Shown here in pieces: positions 12,555-21,811 of a stretch of DNA of 22,894 nt. Made by a program: the position numbers and the translations under genes. The stretch's first letter is position 1; each line of letters opens with the position of its first letter. The notes beneath the pieces are model-generated. The model saw nothing but the letters and a program-made list of their open reading frames with translations, made no database searches and had not been told where the DNA came from. The stretch is from a virus: positions 1 through 22,894 of IMG/VR virus record IMGVR_UViG_3300020428_000095; one strand, written 5' to 3'.

Positions 12555-12949
12555 AAAAGAGAGACCTATCTCAACCAGCTATTGATGGAGACTCAACTGA
12601 TGTAGTGATTGGCCTTAGTATTTCTAATCAACATATACATTATCATGTAGAACATCTTGATATGTTTAAAGAGTTTGGGTCTTTGATTAGAAAGCAGAAT
12701 CGTTGTGTTCAAATACTAGAGAAGATGTTTGAAGATAAGGATCGTATGTCTTTTAATCTAACCCTATTAGTAGATGGTTGTATTAGTGTACCTTGTCGTA
12801 TAGTTGGTGCAAGACTTAGAGACTACGATAAGCATGATATACCGGCCAAGTTAATCTCACAAGAAATGTCTTATGCTCCCGAAACAAATACTAATCATCT
12901 ATTCAAACAGCAACGTATATTAATTATAGACCATAAATATAGACCATGA
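12530..12949 (+). CDS. Hypothetical phage protein (139 aa)
   Basis: ATG 12530 lies inside the end of polA (25-bp overlap) with AGGGAG about 7 nt upstream. The 139-residue product has a mixed alpha/beta look, with His-rich HIHYHVEHLD near residue 35 and VPCRIVGARLRDYD in the C-terminal half, but no recognisable catalytic motif. It ends by ATGA overlap with the DUF3987-like gene, so it is translated with the replication genes. Function unknown. Confidence 0.65.
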   Translation: MEYVEKYIKKRDLSQPAIDGDSTDVVIGLSISNQHIHYHVEHLDMFKEFGSLIRKQNRCVQILEKMFEDKDRMSFNLTLLVDGCISVPCRIVGARLRDYDKHDIPAKLISQEMSYAPETNTNHLFKQQRILIIDHKYRP

Positions 12950-14172
12950 ACTATAAGAAGTTAGTACCTAAAGATTCATTCATTGGACAGTACATGGAGT
13001 ATATGTCTGTAGTAGAAACAGCAGAGAGTTATGACTTTTGGTGTGCTCTCTGGGCAATAGGAGTAAATTGTGGAAGAACCGTATATATTAATCGTCCTAA
13101 CAGCTTTGTTTATCTTAACTGGTATATTATCTTGGCAGCTGAGAGTGGCACAACAAGAAAGTCAACAGCTATTAGTGCTATCAGAAAGCTTATTTCTGAA
13201 GACTGTCCCATCATCACAGGAAAAACAAGTCCAGAGAATCTTGAAATACTGCTCCACCAAGAAACTATCAAATCGGGAAAGGCTGTTTCATCTCTTGCAA
13301 TTAACGAACTCGTCACAATACTGGGACGAGAAGGATACATGAGTACAATGCCCGGACTTCTTACGGACTTATATGATTGTCCAGAAGTAAGAAAATCTCC
13401 GGGAACTATTAAGTCAGGAGAACTAACACACAACAACGTCTATGTTAATTTCTTATCAGCATCAACACCTTCATGGTTAGTAACAGCTATTAATCCTAGT
13501 GTTATAGAAGGTGGATTTACTTCAAGAGTTATATTTGTAGTAGATGATGCACGAAAGAAATCAATAGCATGGCCTAAACAAAGGGAAGAAGGTGAAGATG
13601 AACGAATTAAAAGAACTCTCACAAAGAGTTGCGATGCTGCAAGGGTATTGGGATCAATCGGGATCTCAACAGGAGGACTTAAAAAGTACACTAATTGGTA
13701 TAATTCCAGACCTTCTCATACCGATCCTTTCCAATCCAGCTTTGAAGCTAGAGAAGACGACCACCTCTTACGACTCGCTGGCTGTCTTGCCATTAACGAT
13801 GGAGTGCTGGAAATACAAAGTAGGCACATTGGGTATGCAAGTAAAATTATCTCTTCAGTTAAAAGTGGTGCAACACAGTTATTCGGAGGCGACTTCTCAG
13901 TTAGAGCTAGACTTACAAATGCCATCAGTAGAGTAAGAGAAATATTAATAGAAGTTGATCAAGATGGTATTAGACACAGTGATTTACAAAGAAGAATAGT
14001 AAGACGAGCTGACGCGAAAGAACTTCGTATGCTTATAGATATTATGCATGAGTGTGGAATGGTACAGATCTTTGAAATGAAACGAGGACGGATGTATAGA
14101 GCCACTAGAAATATAGAAAAGTTTGGTGTTACTTCTGAAGTCTTGAAAAAATTGAACCTTTCGACAAATTAG
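12946..14172 (+). CDS. DUF3987-like replication ATPase
   Basis: The 408-residue protein resembles DUF3987 proteins, phage NTPases related to primase-helicase C-terminal domains. Its P-loop is AESGTTRKST (Lys72), the altered GxxxxxKS/T form typical of that family, with Arg before the Lys where most P-loops have Gly. SLAINELVTILGR (about residues 118-130) fits the Walker B region, and FLSASTPSWLV and GGFTSRVIFVV follow as expected for the sensor and Arg-finger area. The C-terminal third (SDLQRRIVRRADAKELRMLI) looks like a winged helix. No separate DnaB or T7 gp4-type primase-helicase lies in this window, so it may fill part of that role with the PolA. It overlaps the previous gene by 4 bp, and its 3' end overlaps the minus-strand virion gene by 44 bp. 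Confidence 0.7.
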   Translation: MNYKKLVPKDSFIGQYMEYMSVVETAESYDFWCALWAIGVNCGRTVYINRPNSFVYLNWYIILAAESGTTRKSTAISAIRKLISEDCPIITGKTSPENLEILLHQETIKSGKAVSSLAINELVTILGREGYMSTMPGLLTDLYDCPEVRKSPGTIKSGELTHNNVYVNFLSASTPSWLVTAINPSVIEGGFTSRVIFVVDDARKKSIAWPKQREEGEDERIKRTLTKSCDAARVLGSIGISTGGLKKYTNWYNSRPSHTDPFQSSFEAREDDHLLRLAGCLAINDGVLEIQSRHIGYASKIISSVKSGATQLFGGDFSVRARLTNAISRVREILIEVDQDGIRHSDLQRRIVRRADAKELRMLIDIMHECGMVQIFEMKRGRMYRATRNIEKFGVTSEVLKKLNLSTN

Positions 14173-17100
14173 CTCGTGGCTTATAGTTAGTGAAATCAAC
14201 AGTAACATCTCTTCCATATTCTTTAGTTAGATAGTTACTTAATTCAGCTTCGAATTCATGTATTACAGATAATTGTTGCGCCTTTAATGCTTTTATTTGT
14301 AAAGCTGCTGCATCCATTAATTCTCTTCTAGCTTTACTGTTTCCTAAATTAGTTGAATTAGGAATAGTTGATAAATCTTTTCTAAGTTTGGCTATTTGAG
14401 AATCTAATTGTCCTATATTAGAGTCTATTTGTTTAGCACTAGCAGCTAATTCTAAATTAATAGGATCATCTGGTGGTATCATAGTATTACCAGCAATAGG
14501 TTGCCCATCAGAATAAGCAATTCCCCCACCAATATATCCATTACTCATGTCAGTTTTTAATTGTCCTAAAGTTTTTCGAGCAGCAAATAAATTAGTTGCA
14601 ATCTCATCATTAGGATTAGCATGTAATGTCTTTCCCCAAAGTGGTTGTAAATATCTTACCTGACTTTTAGCTGAGTCAGCTAATGATGATAATCCTTCTC
14701 CAAAAGCTCCAGCTACTGAAGTATCTTTTCTTGTTATTCTTGATCCTGTTGCTTCTATAAAGTTTACATATGCAGATCCAGCAGCACCAAAAAGATCTTG
14801 AATTACATTAGTTAGTTGTCTGTTTATTACACCTTCAGCATGACGAGTCTCACCATTTCTACGAGTAACACGCTCACCTTTTCCTAATGGAATATTCCTC
14901 ATTACAGAAGCAGTTGCTCCCCCTTCACCTTTTTGTTCTACAGAAAGACCTAATCGAACATCAGCATTAACAGCAGAAAAAGCTGCAGCTATTGGTGGAG
15001 GTATTGGAACATCAAATACTCTTGCTAATGGAGTAAGAAATTGACTTCTATTAGTTTTGTTTTGGTCAACAGATCCTATATCTCCTACGTCTGATAAACC
15101 AAATATAGCATCCATACCTTCCATTACTATTCCACGAAATAATCCCCACTCTGGTGAAACAGGAACAATCACAGCTTCCCAAGGAGGTTTACCCGGAAGA
15201 AAATAAATAAAGTTATCTGCTCGTTGTTGAGAAGTAAAAGCGTTCCAATAATAATCATTGTATGTCCATGTTTTATTTGGATTATTTGGATCTTCCCAAG
15301 GAGGAAAACTCTCACTCATTATTTGTGTATTTAATATTTCAGTTACAGTAGGTATTCCTATTAATGCACTAGCTCCCATCATGAATTTGCTTGGATTATG
15401 TTTTATTGCTCCTCCAATACTTGCCCATGATTGTACCATTGCTGCTGAAAACGGAACAGAATTGTGTATTATTTTAGCAGCTTGAGAACCTCCAACTCTA
15501 TTCATATCTCCAGCAAGATCTTTGCTTATATCTACAGCATCTCTAATATCTTGTGTACTAACTTTCTTACCAGAATTTTGTATCTTTCCTATATGTTTTA
15601 CCATTGCACCGTAAGCTGGACCTTCGTGCCATGCATTATTCCATGAATTCCATAAACCTTTTAATAGAGTAAAAACATCAGAAGTCATACTATAGTTTTC
15701 AAAGTTCTTTCCCATAGTATTAAATACTTCATCAACAGAATTCTTTCCTATTGATCCTATACCAGTAACAGTACGACCTGTCTCTGTACGTGCTCTATGT
15801 ATAGTTGAATCTAATATAGCTTTTTCTAATCGTTGTTGTAATTTAATCTGCATTTGTGGAGGAACACGACCAGCAGCAAGATGAGAAGAAATTCGTTTAG
15901 ATAAAAAGTTAGCGATATCACGCGATCCATTTATTATTAATAGTCTTCCTGTTCCTGATAATCCTTGTCCGACAGATTTAAATCCAGCAGCTATTCCATC
16001 TCTTGCTGCAGTATTTATTGCTACTTGTTGTGCTGAATATAAATGTGATATAGGAGCAAATAAAGATAAGTTACCAGTAGTTCCTCTAGTCATTAAATTT
16101 TTCCAATGAGAAAATGAATTTAATACTTGGCCTAGTTTAGGATCTAAATTTAATGCTGCACGAACTCCTTTATCCGGCACATGATACACACGTATTTCAC
16201 CAGCTTCGTGTACTGTTACTAACTCATCACCATTCTTACCATTTTTTAATGCTTGTAGATCTCCGTCTTTAAATTTACTTCCTGATTTTGTATCAACAGT
16301 AACATTAATTCTTGATGTATCATCTAAATTAGATGCTCGACCTACATAAGTAACTTCTCCCATAGATTCATCTTTAACAGTTCCTGTTCTTACTGGCTTT
16401 CCAGTTAAAAAATCTGTTTGTATATAATTACCTTTAGCATCTTGTCGATGTCTTACTCCAGCTAATGCAGATAATACTCCTCCTTTAAAACTTTCATCGT
16501 TAGCATGCTTAATAGTTGTAGCAGAATATTGTTCTAAAGCTTCTATTGGATTTAAGTATTCTGATTGAGAACCAACATTTCCATCAAGAACTGCACCTTT
16601 ACTACTAAATTCTGAAGGAACTTCTCCAGCACTTCTGACTGTAGGAGTACCAAATAAGTAGTTTTCTTTTATTCTCTTTAAAAATGATTGTTTATTTCTA
16701 GTATATAATGGCATGTGACTTAAACGACCATTTACTGTAGCAGTATCTCTAAAGTTTTTTGCTTCTTTAGGAGTAAATACACCACGATGTACTTGATAAT
16801 CTAAAAGATCATCAAAAGTTTTTGAGGTATCATCCATTAATTTTTTAACTTTAGTATTGTTTCGTGCTAAACGAATAGTTTCATTTAACTTTTCTTCTGG
16901 TCTAGCAGATTTCCAAAGTTTTCCTCCACTTGCTTGTCTAGCAGCTAACTCTGCATGAGCAAACATAGCATCATCAAATAATTGAGCATCTTCTTTTCCT
17001 AAAGCTCTGCGATCATTATATAAAGTTCGTAATGATATTACAGGTTTACCATCTCTAGGTTTAAAATTTTGTCCTAGTTCCCCTGTCTCTTTAAATTCTT

Positions 17101-18187
17101 CTACAATATCAAAAGAGTTTGTATGAGCATTATGTTGTACTTTTGCTATGTCTTCTTCTGATCTACCTATATTACGTAATGCTGTATTAATAGCGCGTAC
17201 TTTATCTACTCCTCCAGCGATTTTATTATCTGCTACATTTTTGAGATTGCCATACTTTTCTATTTGAGTTTTCCAAGCTTTACGTCCTCCATACAAAGTA
17301 CCAGCAGCTGCTAAAGCTAATCCTATATATTGAGCAGTGTCATATTTATCTTGTTCAGCTTGTACATCACGATCTAGTTGTCTAAATTTCTCTACAGCTG
17401 GATTAACATTACCTGTATTACCAGACATACTAATTGATGGTATATCATCTAATTCATCATCAGGAACAGGAACAGGAGTAGATAACATTGCCGGACTAGT
17501 ATTAGAACTAGTAGTAGTATAAGTTTGTGATGAAGTTTTTGGAGCATCTTTGCCAGTTAATGCTTTTTCAGAAAACATTAGTGGAGCATTAGGATCATCT
17601 GATGCTGCACGTATACCTTGTTCAATACCAGTACCAAGACCAGCTTGTATACCAGATCTCATGCCATAATTTTTAAGTCCTTTAGCTGTGGTAAAACCTT
17701 TTTTAATTCCATAAGGCATTTTTACTGCAGGAGTTAATACGTTAAATGCTCCTCTACCTACTTTAGCTAATTTTCCGGCTCCTCCAATAAACTGCATGCC
17801 AGGTGGTGCAACAAAACTTCCTAGTAATCTAGCTGCTTGATCTTCTGTTGATACAGGTCTAGCAATTCCTAAAGATTTATTTATATCATCTTGCCATCCC
17901 ATACCAGTATCTAGTAAATCTTTATCCCAACCAGATGACGCTGCTTCAGCAAAGTTTTCTCCAAAGCCCTTATCTCCTGTCATAGTATTCCAACCAGCTT
18001 GGATTCCAGAACCAGCTAAACCAGCAAGCATAGGTATACCTGTTCCTATATCTGTTATACCAGCAAGAAATTGTTTTCCGGGATCGGAAGGACGAACTTG
18101 TGTAGCTGTACCTTTACCCGACATACTAATGGAAGGGATATCTTCTAATTCTTCTTCTGGTACTGGAACAGGAGTAAATTTAGCCAC
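14129..18187 (-). CDS. Large internal virion/ejection-type protein (1352 aa, LPD38-like)
   Basis: The start is GTG at 18187, with GGAG about 9 nt upstream, just after the previous stop. Residues 5-24 and 237-256 carry the same 20-residue motif TPVPVP[ED]{2}EL[ED]DIPSISMSG. Between them lies a Gly/Ala-rich segment; near residues 262-290 a Gln/Asp-rich helix precedes a short hydrophobic stretch (IGLALAAAGTLYGG). Around residues 920-1010, NPSKFMMGASALIGIPTV followed by PPWEDPN, a Trp/Tyr-rich block, NFIYFLPG and PVSPEWGLFRGI resemble the LPD38 domain of very large phage polyvalent or internal virion proteins. The C-terminus is helical. It may be an ejected protein or DNA-transfer machine; no transglycosylase motif was found. 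It ends inside the convergent DUF3987-like gene. Confidence 0.75.
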   Translation of the reverse strand: MAKFTPVPVPEEELEDIPSISMSGKGTATQVRPSDPGKQFLAGITDIGTGIPMLAGLAGSGIQAGWNTMTGDKGFGENFAEAASSGWDKDLLDTGMGWQDDINKSLGIARPVSTEDQAARLLGSFVAPPGMQFIGGAGKLAKVGRGAFNVLTPAVKMPYGIKKGFTTAKGLKNYGMRSGIQAGLGTGIEQGIRAASDDPNAPLMFSEKALTGKDAPKTSSQTYTTTSSNTSPAMLSTPVPVPDDELDDIPSISMSGNTGNVNPAVEKFRQLDRDVQAEQDKYDTAQYIGLALAAAGTLYGGRKAWKTQIEKYGNLKNVADNKIAGGVDKVRAINTALRNIGRSEEDIAKVQHNAHTNSFDIVEEFKETGELGQNFKPRDGKPVISLRTLYNDRRALGKEDAQLFDDAMFAHAELAARQASGGKLWKSARPEEKLNETIRLARNNTKVKKLMDDTSKTFDDLLDYQVHRGVFTPKEAKNFRDTATVNGRLSHMPLYTRNKQSFLKRIKENYLFGTPTVRSAGEVPSEFSSKGAVLDGNVGSQSEYLNPIEALEQYSATTIKHANDESFKGGVLSALAGVRHRQDAKGNYIQTDFLTGKPVRTGTVKDESMGEVTYVGRASNLDDTSRINVTVDTKSGSKFKDGDLQALKNGKNGDELVTVHEAGEIRVYHVPDKGVRAALNLDPKLGQVLNSFSHWKNLMTRGTTGNLSLFAPISHLYSAQQVAINTAARDGIAAGFKSVGQGLSGTGRLLIINGSRDIANFLSKRISSHLAAGRVPPQMQIKLQQRLEKAILDSTIHRARTETGRTVTGIGSIGKNSVDEVFNTMGKNFENYSMTSDVFTLLKGLWNSWNNAWHEGPAYGAMVKHIGKIQNSGKKVSTQDIRDAVDISKDLAGDMNRVGGSQAAKIIHNSVPFSAAMVQSWASIGGAIKHNPSKFMMGASALIGIPTVTEILNTQIMSESFPPWEDPNNPNKTWTYNDYYWNAFTSQQRADNFIYFLPGKPPWEAVIVPVSPEWGLFRGIVMEGMDAIFGLSDVGDIGSVDQNKTNRSQFLTPLARVFDVPIPPPIAAAFSAVNADVRLGLSVEQKGEGGATASVMRNIPLGKGERVTRRNGETRHAEGVINRQLTNVIQDLFGAAGSAYVNFIEATGSRITRKDTSVAGAFGEGLSSLADSAKSQVRYLQPLWGKTLHANPNDEIATNLFAARKTLGQLKTDMSNGYIGGGIAYSDGQPIAGNTMIPPDDPINLELAASAKQIDSNIGQLDSQIAKLRKDLSTIPNSTNLGNSKARRELMDAAALQIKALKAQQLSVIHEFEAELSNYLTKEYGRDVTVDFTNYKPRANLSKGSIFSRLQK
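17424..17480 (-). repeat. 57-bp repeat, downstream copy in giant virion gene
   Basis: This copy aligns without gaps to 18120-18176, 696 bp (232 codons) away and in frame. It encodes TPVPVPDDELDDIPSISMSG around residues 237-256. Base changes relative to the other copy are mostly synonymous or Glu/Asp swaps, so the peptide appears selected. Confidence 0.85.
18120..18176 (-). repeat. 57-bp repeat, upstream copy in giant virion gene
   Basis: Encodes TPVPVPEEELEDIPSISMSG at residues 5-24, right at the N-terminus of the 1352-residue protein. It is the partner of the copy at 17424-17480. Confidence 0.85.
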
Positions 18188-18189
18188 AA

Positions 18190-18897
18190 TTAAGGCTCCA
18201 TATACATTAATACACCATCAACTTCTGCGGCTAATCTTCCTCTATGAAGTCTAACATTAGTAATTTTTTTATTTTTAAATTCAGGATTATTTTTTATACT
18301 ATCCATAACAATTGCTTCTAATTCTTTTTGAGTTGCTTTCTCCCCAATTTTTGAAGTTTGAGGATCTCCTTTAGTTTGTGTTTTGTTATATCGTTTGAAT
18401 TTTTTGAATCCAACATCTTTATCTCCAGCACTAACTCCAGATTCTTCTGTTCCTGCCTCATATTTTACACTAGCAAGAGCCTCAGCAACTGTAGGACTTT
18501 TTACTTTTGATAACGGTCTAGTTATATCTGTAGCATTAACCATAGTGTCTCCGGAACGAGGCGCAATACCTTTTCCTAATCTAGCTAATGGTATCAATGT
18601 TGGAGCTATTTTACTTATATCACTTATTTTTGCTCTTTTGTTTAATCTATTAAGAACAGTTGGTGTTACTCCAAGACCTCTTGCTAAATCTCCAATGTTT
18701 TCAGTAATACCTAGTTGAGCCATAGTTGCTCTGTTATTAGCATTAGTTCTATTCATTGCTCCTCTATTAGTCATTTGTTGAGTAGCAAGTCCTTGTCTCA
18801 TACGAGAAAGATTATCACCAGAACTAGCAGCCATTCTAGCTAGAGTAGGATCAGCTGTTAAATTAGCAAAAGGATTTATAGGTGGTCGTTCAGCCAT
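18190..18897 (-). CDS. Hypothetical virion protein (235 aa)
   Basis: The frame continues upstream to a TTG at 18909, but ATG 18897 is preferred because it overlaps the previous stop as TAATG. The 235-residue product is polar, with an N-terminal Asn/Met/Arg/Ala-rich part (QQMTNRGAMNRTNANN), helix-turn-helix-like LGVTPTVLNRLNKRA in the middle, a Gly/Lys-rich disordered region, and a compact C-terminal domain (ITNVRLHRGRLAAEVDGVLM). It stops 2 bp before the GTG start of the giant protein. Position among internal-virion-type genes suggests a small virion or ejection partner, but no family is recognised. Confidence 0.6.
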   Translation of the reverse strand: MAERPPINPFANLTADPTLARMAASSGDNLSRMRQGLATQQMTNRGAMNRTNANNRATMAQLGITENIGDLARGLGVTPTVLNRLNKRAKISDISKIAPTLIPLARLGKGIAPRSGDTMVNATDITRPLSKVKSPTVAEALASVKYEAGTEESGVSAGDKDVGFKKFKRYNKTQTKGDPQTSKIGEKATQKELEAIVMDSIKNNPEFKNKKITNVRLHRGRLAAEVDGVLMYMEP

Positions 18898-19706
18898 TAT
18901 AAGTACCAATCCCCTTGATTACCCATTTGTCTAGAAAATAGTTGTCTCATCAAAGCATTATTTTCTTTTGTTGCTGCTTGATTTTGTATGTCTTTAAGTA
19001 TTGCTTGTCCTCCCATAAAAGGAGCAGCACCACCAAGATCAGCTATTTGTGTTGCTGGAGGAGTTTGTGCAACTAATTGAGCAGCAGCAACTCCGGGAGC
19101 ACCAGATGTATATGCTGGAGCTGGTGCTCTTGTTGTTAGGTTTCCTAATCGAGCATTGACATTAGCAAGATCATTAGACATAGATTTGTCGAATAATCCT
19201 AAAGCATTTTTTTCTCTATTAAATTTGTTGGCATCACTAAATTCTGCTAAAGCTCTTATAGTAGCTGGAAGTTCGCCAGTATTATTTACACCATCAAACT
19301 TTCTTCGTTGTGCTTCTAATAAAGTATTAACACCTCTATCAAATCTTCGTTGTGTTCTACTAATATCTCTATCAATTACGCCTTGAGCATCAGCTACAGT
19401 AGGAAGTTTAGGATTAAAGTCTGTAAGTTTGTTAGCTTGTGTAGCTCGTTTAACATCTCCGAAAGAAGTAATACCTCGTGTTTTGGCAGCATCAGCACCA
19501 CCTACTTGATTGACATCAAATCCTCCGTCATCTGCTCGTTTAGTAATACCAAAATCAGTTTTAGATTGTAAGGCATCTAATCCTTTTTCTTGGTTTGCAG
19601 CCCTTGCAGCTATGTTAGCGCGATTAGCATCAGTTTGGGCATCAGCAGTCATCTTACTGCCTATGATGCCCATCAATCCCCCACCAATAGTTCCTAATAA
19701 ACTCAT
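18897..19706 (-). CDS. Putative internal virion/DNA-transfer protein (269 aa)
   Basis: ATG 19706 follows directly on the previous stop. The N-terminus MSLLGTIGGGLMGIIGSKMT is Gly-rich and hydrophobic, then runs into Ala/Asn-rich helix (DAQTDANRANIAARAANQEK). This is the usual start of phage internal virion or DNA-transfer proteins that insert into the host membrane during ejection. The middle is Arg/Asp-rich and helical; the C-terminal third is Pro/Ala-rich then Gln-rich. No specific family could be named from motifs. It shares the operon with the 552-residue and the giant protein, which fits a set of ejected proteins. Confidence 0.6.
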   Translation of the reverse strand: MSLLGTIGGGLMGIIGSKMTADAQTDANRANIAARAANQEKGLDALQSKTDFGITKRADDGGFDVNQVGGADAAKTRGITSFGDVKRATQANKLTDFNPKLPTVADAQGVIDRDISRTQRRFDRGVNTLLEAQRRKFDGVNNTGELPATIRALAEFSDANKFNREKNALGLFDKSMSNDLANVNARLGNLTTRAPAPAYTSGAPGVAAAQLVAQTPPATQIADLGGAAPFMGGQAILKDIQNQAATKENNALMRQLFSRQMGNQGDWYL

Positions 19707-21365
19707 CTAAAATACTCCACTTCCTCTAGAACCTAAACCACGATTTCTACTGGTTCTTGCTCCTTGAGCTTCCCTTGCAGCTATCGTGTCTAAGAATGTT
19801 TGGTTTGATGGCTGACCAGAGACTACTCCCTGTACTCTACCACCTTTTGCTAAAGCATCACCAGAACTAAATAATGGTTCATTACCTATAGCATCGCTAA
19901 TATCCCCTTGTAAAGATTGACTTTTATCTTCTATTAATTTACTGCGTTGTTCAGCAAATGGAGATACATCGAATAGATCATCTCCTAATTTAAAACCACT
20001 AATACCAGCTTGTGCCGTATCTTTTAATGCACTTATATCTTTACCATAACCTCCAAGAACTCCTTCACCTATCTCTCTAACTCTTGATGTTGCTGCTGGA
20101 GTTTGAAAATCTATGGCTTGGTTAGCTGTTCTACCACCTGTAGGATTATAATTACCTCTAGCAACAGCAGAAGATATTTGTTTTCTAGCTGGAGCTGCAC
20201 GTTCTTGTACTATACTATTTATAATACTATCATCTAATGGATCGAAAGCATTACCAGTAAATACTTGATTTAATCTATTAGTAGCTTGTCCTCGTAGATT
20301 AGTAGTTTCATCATCTAATAATCCTTGGCCTAAAAAGTCAGAACTAAAAGCATTATTAAATTGATTCTGAGTGATATTATCACCAAGTTCTTGGTCTTGT
20401 CTTGTTAATCCTCTACGTATTATATCATTAAAGTATATATCACTTATGCCCGGATTAATTGTATTACCTTGTGTTTTTCCTATCAACTCTTCTAAAGCAG
20501 CTTGTCTGTTAAAAGCTCCGGGATTAATATTAGGATCTAATGTTTGTACTGGTGGAGCTGTTTGTCGTGGATCATTTCCATAATCAATATCAGGAATATC
20601 TTGAAAGTTAGAAAGATAATTTCCTTCGGCATCTCTATTTACTCCAAAAGACAAACCAAAACGATCTAAACTTCCTACTGGAGTTTCTCCTGTTAAACCA
20701 CTTAGTAAAGCATTACCTATTGTTGCTGGAGTTCCTAATGGTCCAGCCATCCAACTAGGAACAGCTATTCCCATTGCTTGATCCATAGTTAGGTTATCTC
20801 GTGCTCCATCTTTATTAAACAGCACATCTAATGCTTGTGGTCCCCATTTAGTATAATTAGGATTAGATGCATCTCTAAAAACATCTTGATTTTGTTGAAA
20901 ATCTTTGTTTGCTTGATCTATAAAATCATTAAAAGGTTGTGGTGCTGATAAAGATCCTTTAGATAAAGCAAAATCTGTAGCTTCTTGTAAAGCATCTCCT
21001 CTTACTCCACGATCTATTAAAGCACTTTGAAATCCAAGAACACTACCTCGATACTCATCTTTTATATCTGTAGTAAAGAGTCCTTGCAATGGTCCTTCTG
21101 GTCTTGAATCTACATATTGTTGAACTTCTGGAGGTAAAGCATTATATTCTGTTGTTCCTCCTGAAAGACCTTTATTTTTATATAATTGATCTTGTGCAGC
21201 TTGTTGACGAACTAATTCAGCCACATTTTGTTTAGCTTTTTGTTGTGCTTTAGCTTGAACGACTGAATCATTCCAACCAATATCATCCAACCAACCTTGA
21301 AAAGCATCCCAAGACAAATCTTCAGTGGCATCAGCTACATTACTTGGTCCATATGAATCAGCCAT
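19707..21365 (-). CDS. Large virion protein of unknown role (552 aa)
   Basis: ATG 21365 overlaps the lysozyme stop as TAATG. The 552-residue product starts with a Trp/Asp-rich segment (SWDAFQGWLDDIGWND), then a Gln/Ala-rich helix and long stretches rich in Asn, Asp, Gly and Gln with little predicted hydrophobic core. The C-terminal 40 residues are Gly/Arg-rich (GLGSRGSGVF at the end). No signal peptide or catalytic motif. It probably belongs with the neighbouring internal virion proteins; a tail or connector role cannot be excluded. Confidence 0.6.
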   Translation of the reverse strand: MADSYGPSNVADATEDLSWDAFQGWLDDIGWNDSVVQAKAQQKAKQNVAELVRQQAAQDQLYKNKGLSGGTTEYNALPPEVQQYVDSRPEGPLQGLFTTDIKDEYRGSVLGFQSALIDRGVRGDALQEATDFALSKGSLSAPQPFNDFIDQANKDFQQNQDVFRDASNPNYTKWGPQALDVLFNKDGARDNLTMDQAMGIAVPSWMAGPLGTPATIGNALLSGLTGETPVGSLDRFGLSFGVNRDAEGNYLSNFQDIPDIDYGNDPRQTAPPVQTLDPNINPGAFNRQAALEELIGKTQGNTINPGISDIYFNDIIRRGLTRQDQELGDNITQNQFNNAFSSDFLGQGLLDDETTNLRGQATNRLNQVFTGNAFDPLDDSIINSIVQERAAPARKQISSAVARGNYNPTGGRTANQAIDFQTPAATSRVREIGEGVLGGYGKDISALKDTAQAGISGFKLGDDLFDVSPFAEQRSKLIEDKSQSLQGDISDAIGNEPLFSSGDALAKGGRVQGVVSGQPSNQTFLDTIAAREAQGARTSRNRGLGSRGSGVF

Positions 21366-21811
21366 TAGCTTTTCCTAAATAAAATTTCTTCATCTTTTCT
21401 ACGCCTTACTAATCCTCTAAGAATCTTACCACCAGCCCTACGCCATTTCCAGAATTCATTAGCTGCTCCAGTAAAATCTTTTCTATTTAGTTTCATTCTT
21501 ATTGTACTACTTCTAAACTTTCCACTACCTACATTATATACTAAACAACAAACTGCTGAAAACTGATTTACCGTAAGTGGCTGCTTAACCAACCTTGCAA
21601 CGGCATTTTCAGTTTGGCGAAGTTCTCTTTTAAGTAAGTATTCTGCTTCGTCTTGGGTAATATCTCTATGATTGCGAGATAACCTAGAGTGATCAAGACC
21701 CCAAATAGAACCAAAACCGATAGTAGGTATACCAATAGGGTCGAGATAACACCGAAGACTACATCCTTCATATTTCTTAATAATTTCAATACCTTCGTCA
21801 TTAGTTCTCAC
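21365..21811 (-). CDS. T4-type lysozyme (GH24 endolysin)
   Basis: The start is GTG at 21811, overlapping the holin stop as GTGA, with GGAGG on the minus strand about 15 nt upstream. The 148-residue protein begins in the manner of phage lysozymes and has the catalytic spacing of T4 lysozyme: Glu15 in YEGCSLRCY, Asp24 in LDPIGIPT and Thr30, i.e. the same 9 and 6 residue intervals as T4 Glu11, Asp20, Thr26. TIGFGSIWG follows, and FSAVCCLVYNVGSGKF (about 88-103) is the usual second lobe block. There is no signal peptide, so it would need the holin encoded just upstream to reach the peptidoglycan. Confidence 0.92.
   Translation of the reverse strand: MRTNDEGIEIIKKYEGCSLRCYLDPIGIPTIGFGSIWGLDHSRLSRNHRDITQDEAEYLLKRELRQTENAVARLVKQPLTVNQFSAVCCLVYNVGSGKFRSSTIRMKLNRKDFTGAANEFWKWRRAGGKILRGLVRRRKDEEILFRKS

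Noticed and set aside
13592-13936. 114-codon plus-strand frame inside the DUF3987-like gene
   Set aside because: Fully contained in the larger motif-supported gene; a frame shadow.
21568-21801. 77-codon hydrophobic minus-strand frame inside the lysozyme gene
   Set aside because: Starts at an internal ATG overlapping the lysozyme in another frame; no ribosome binding site of its own is convincing and the lysozyme motifs explain the region.
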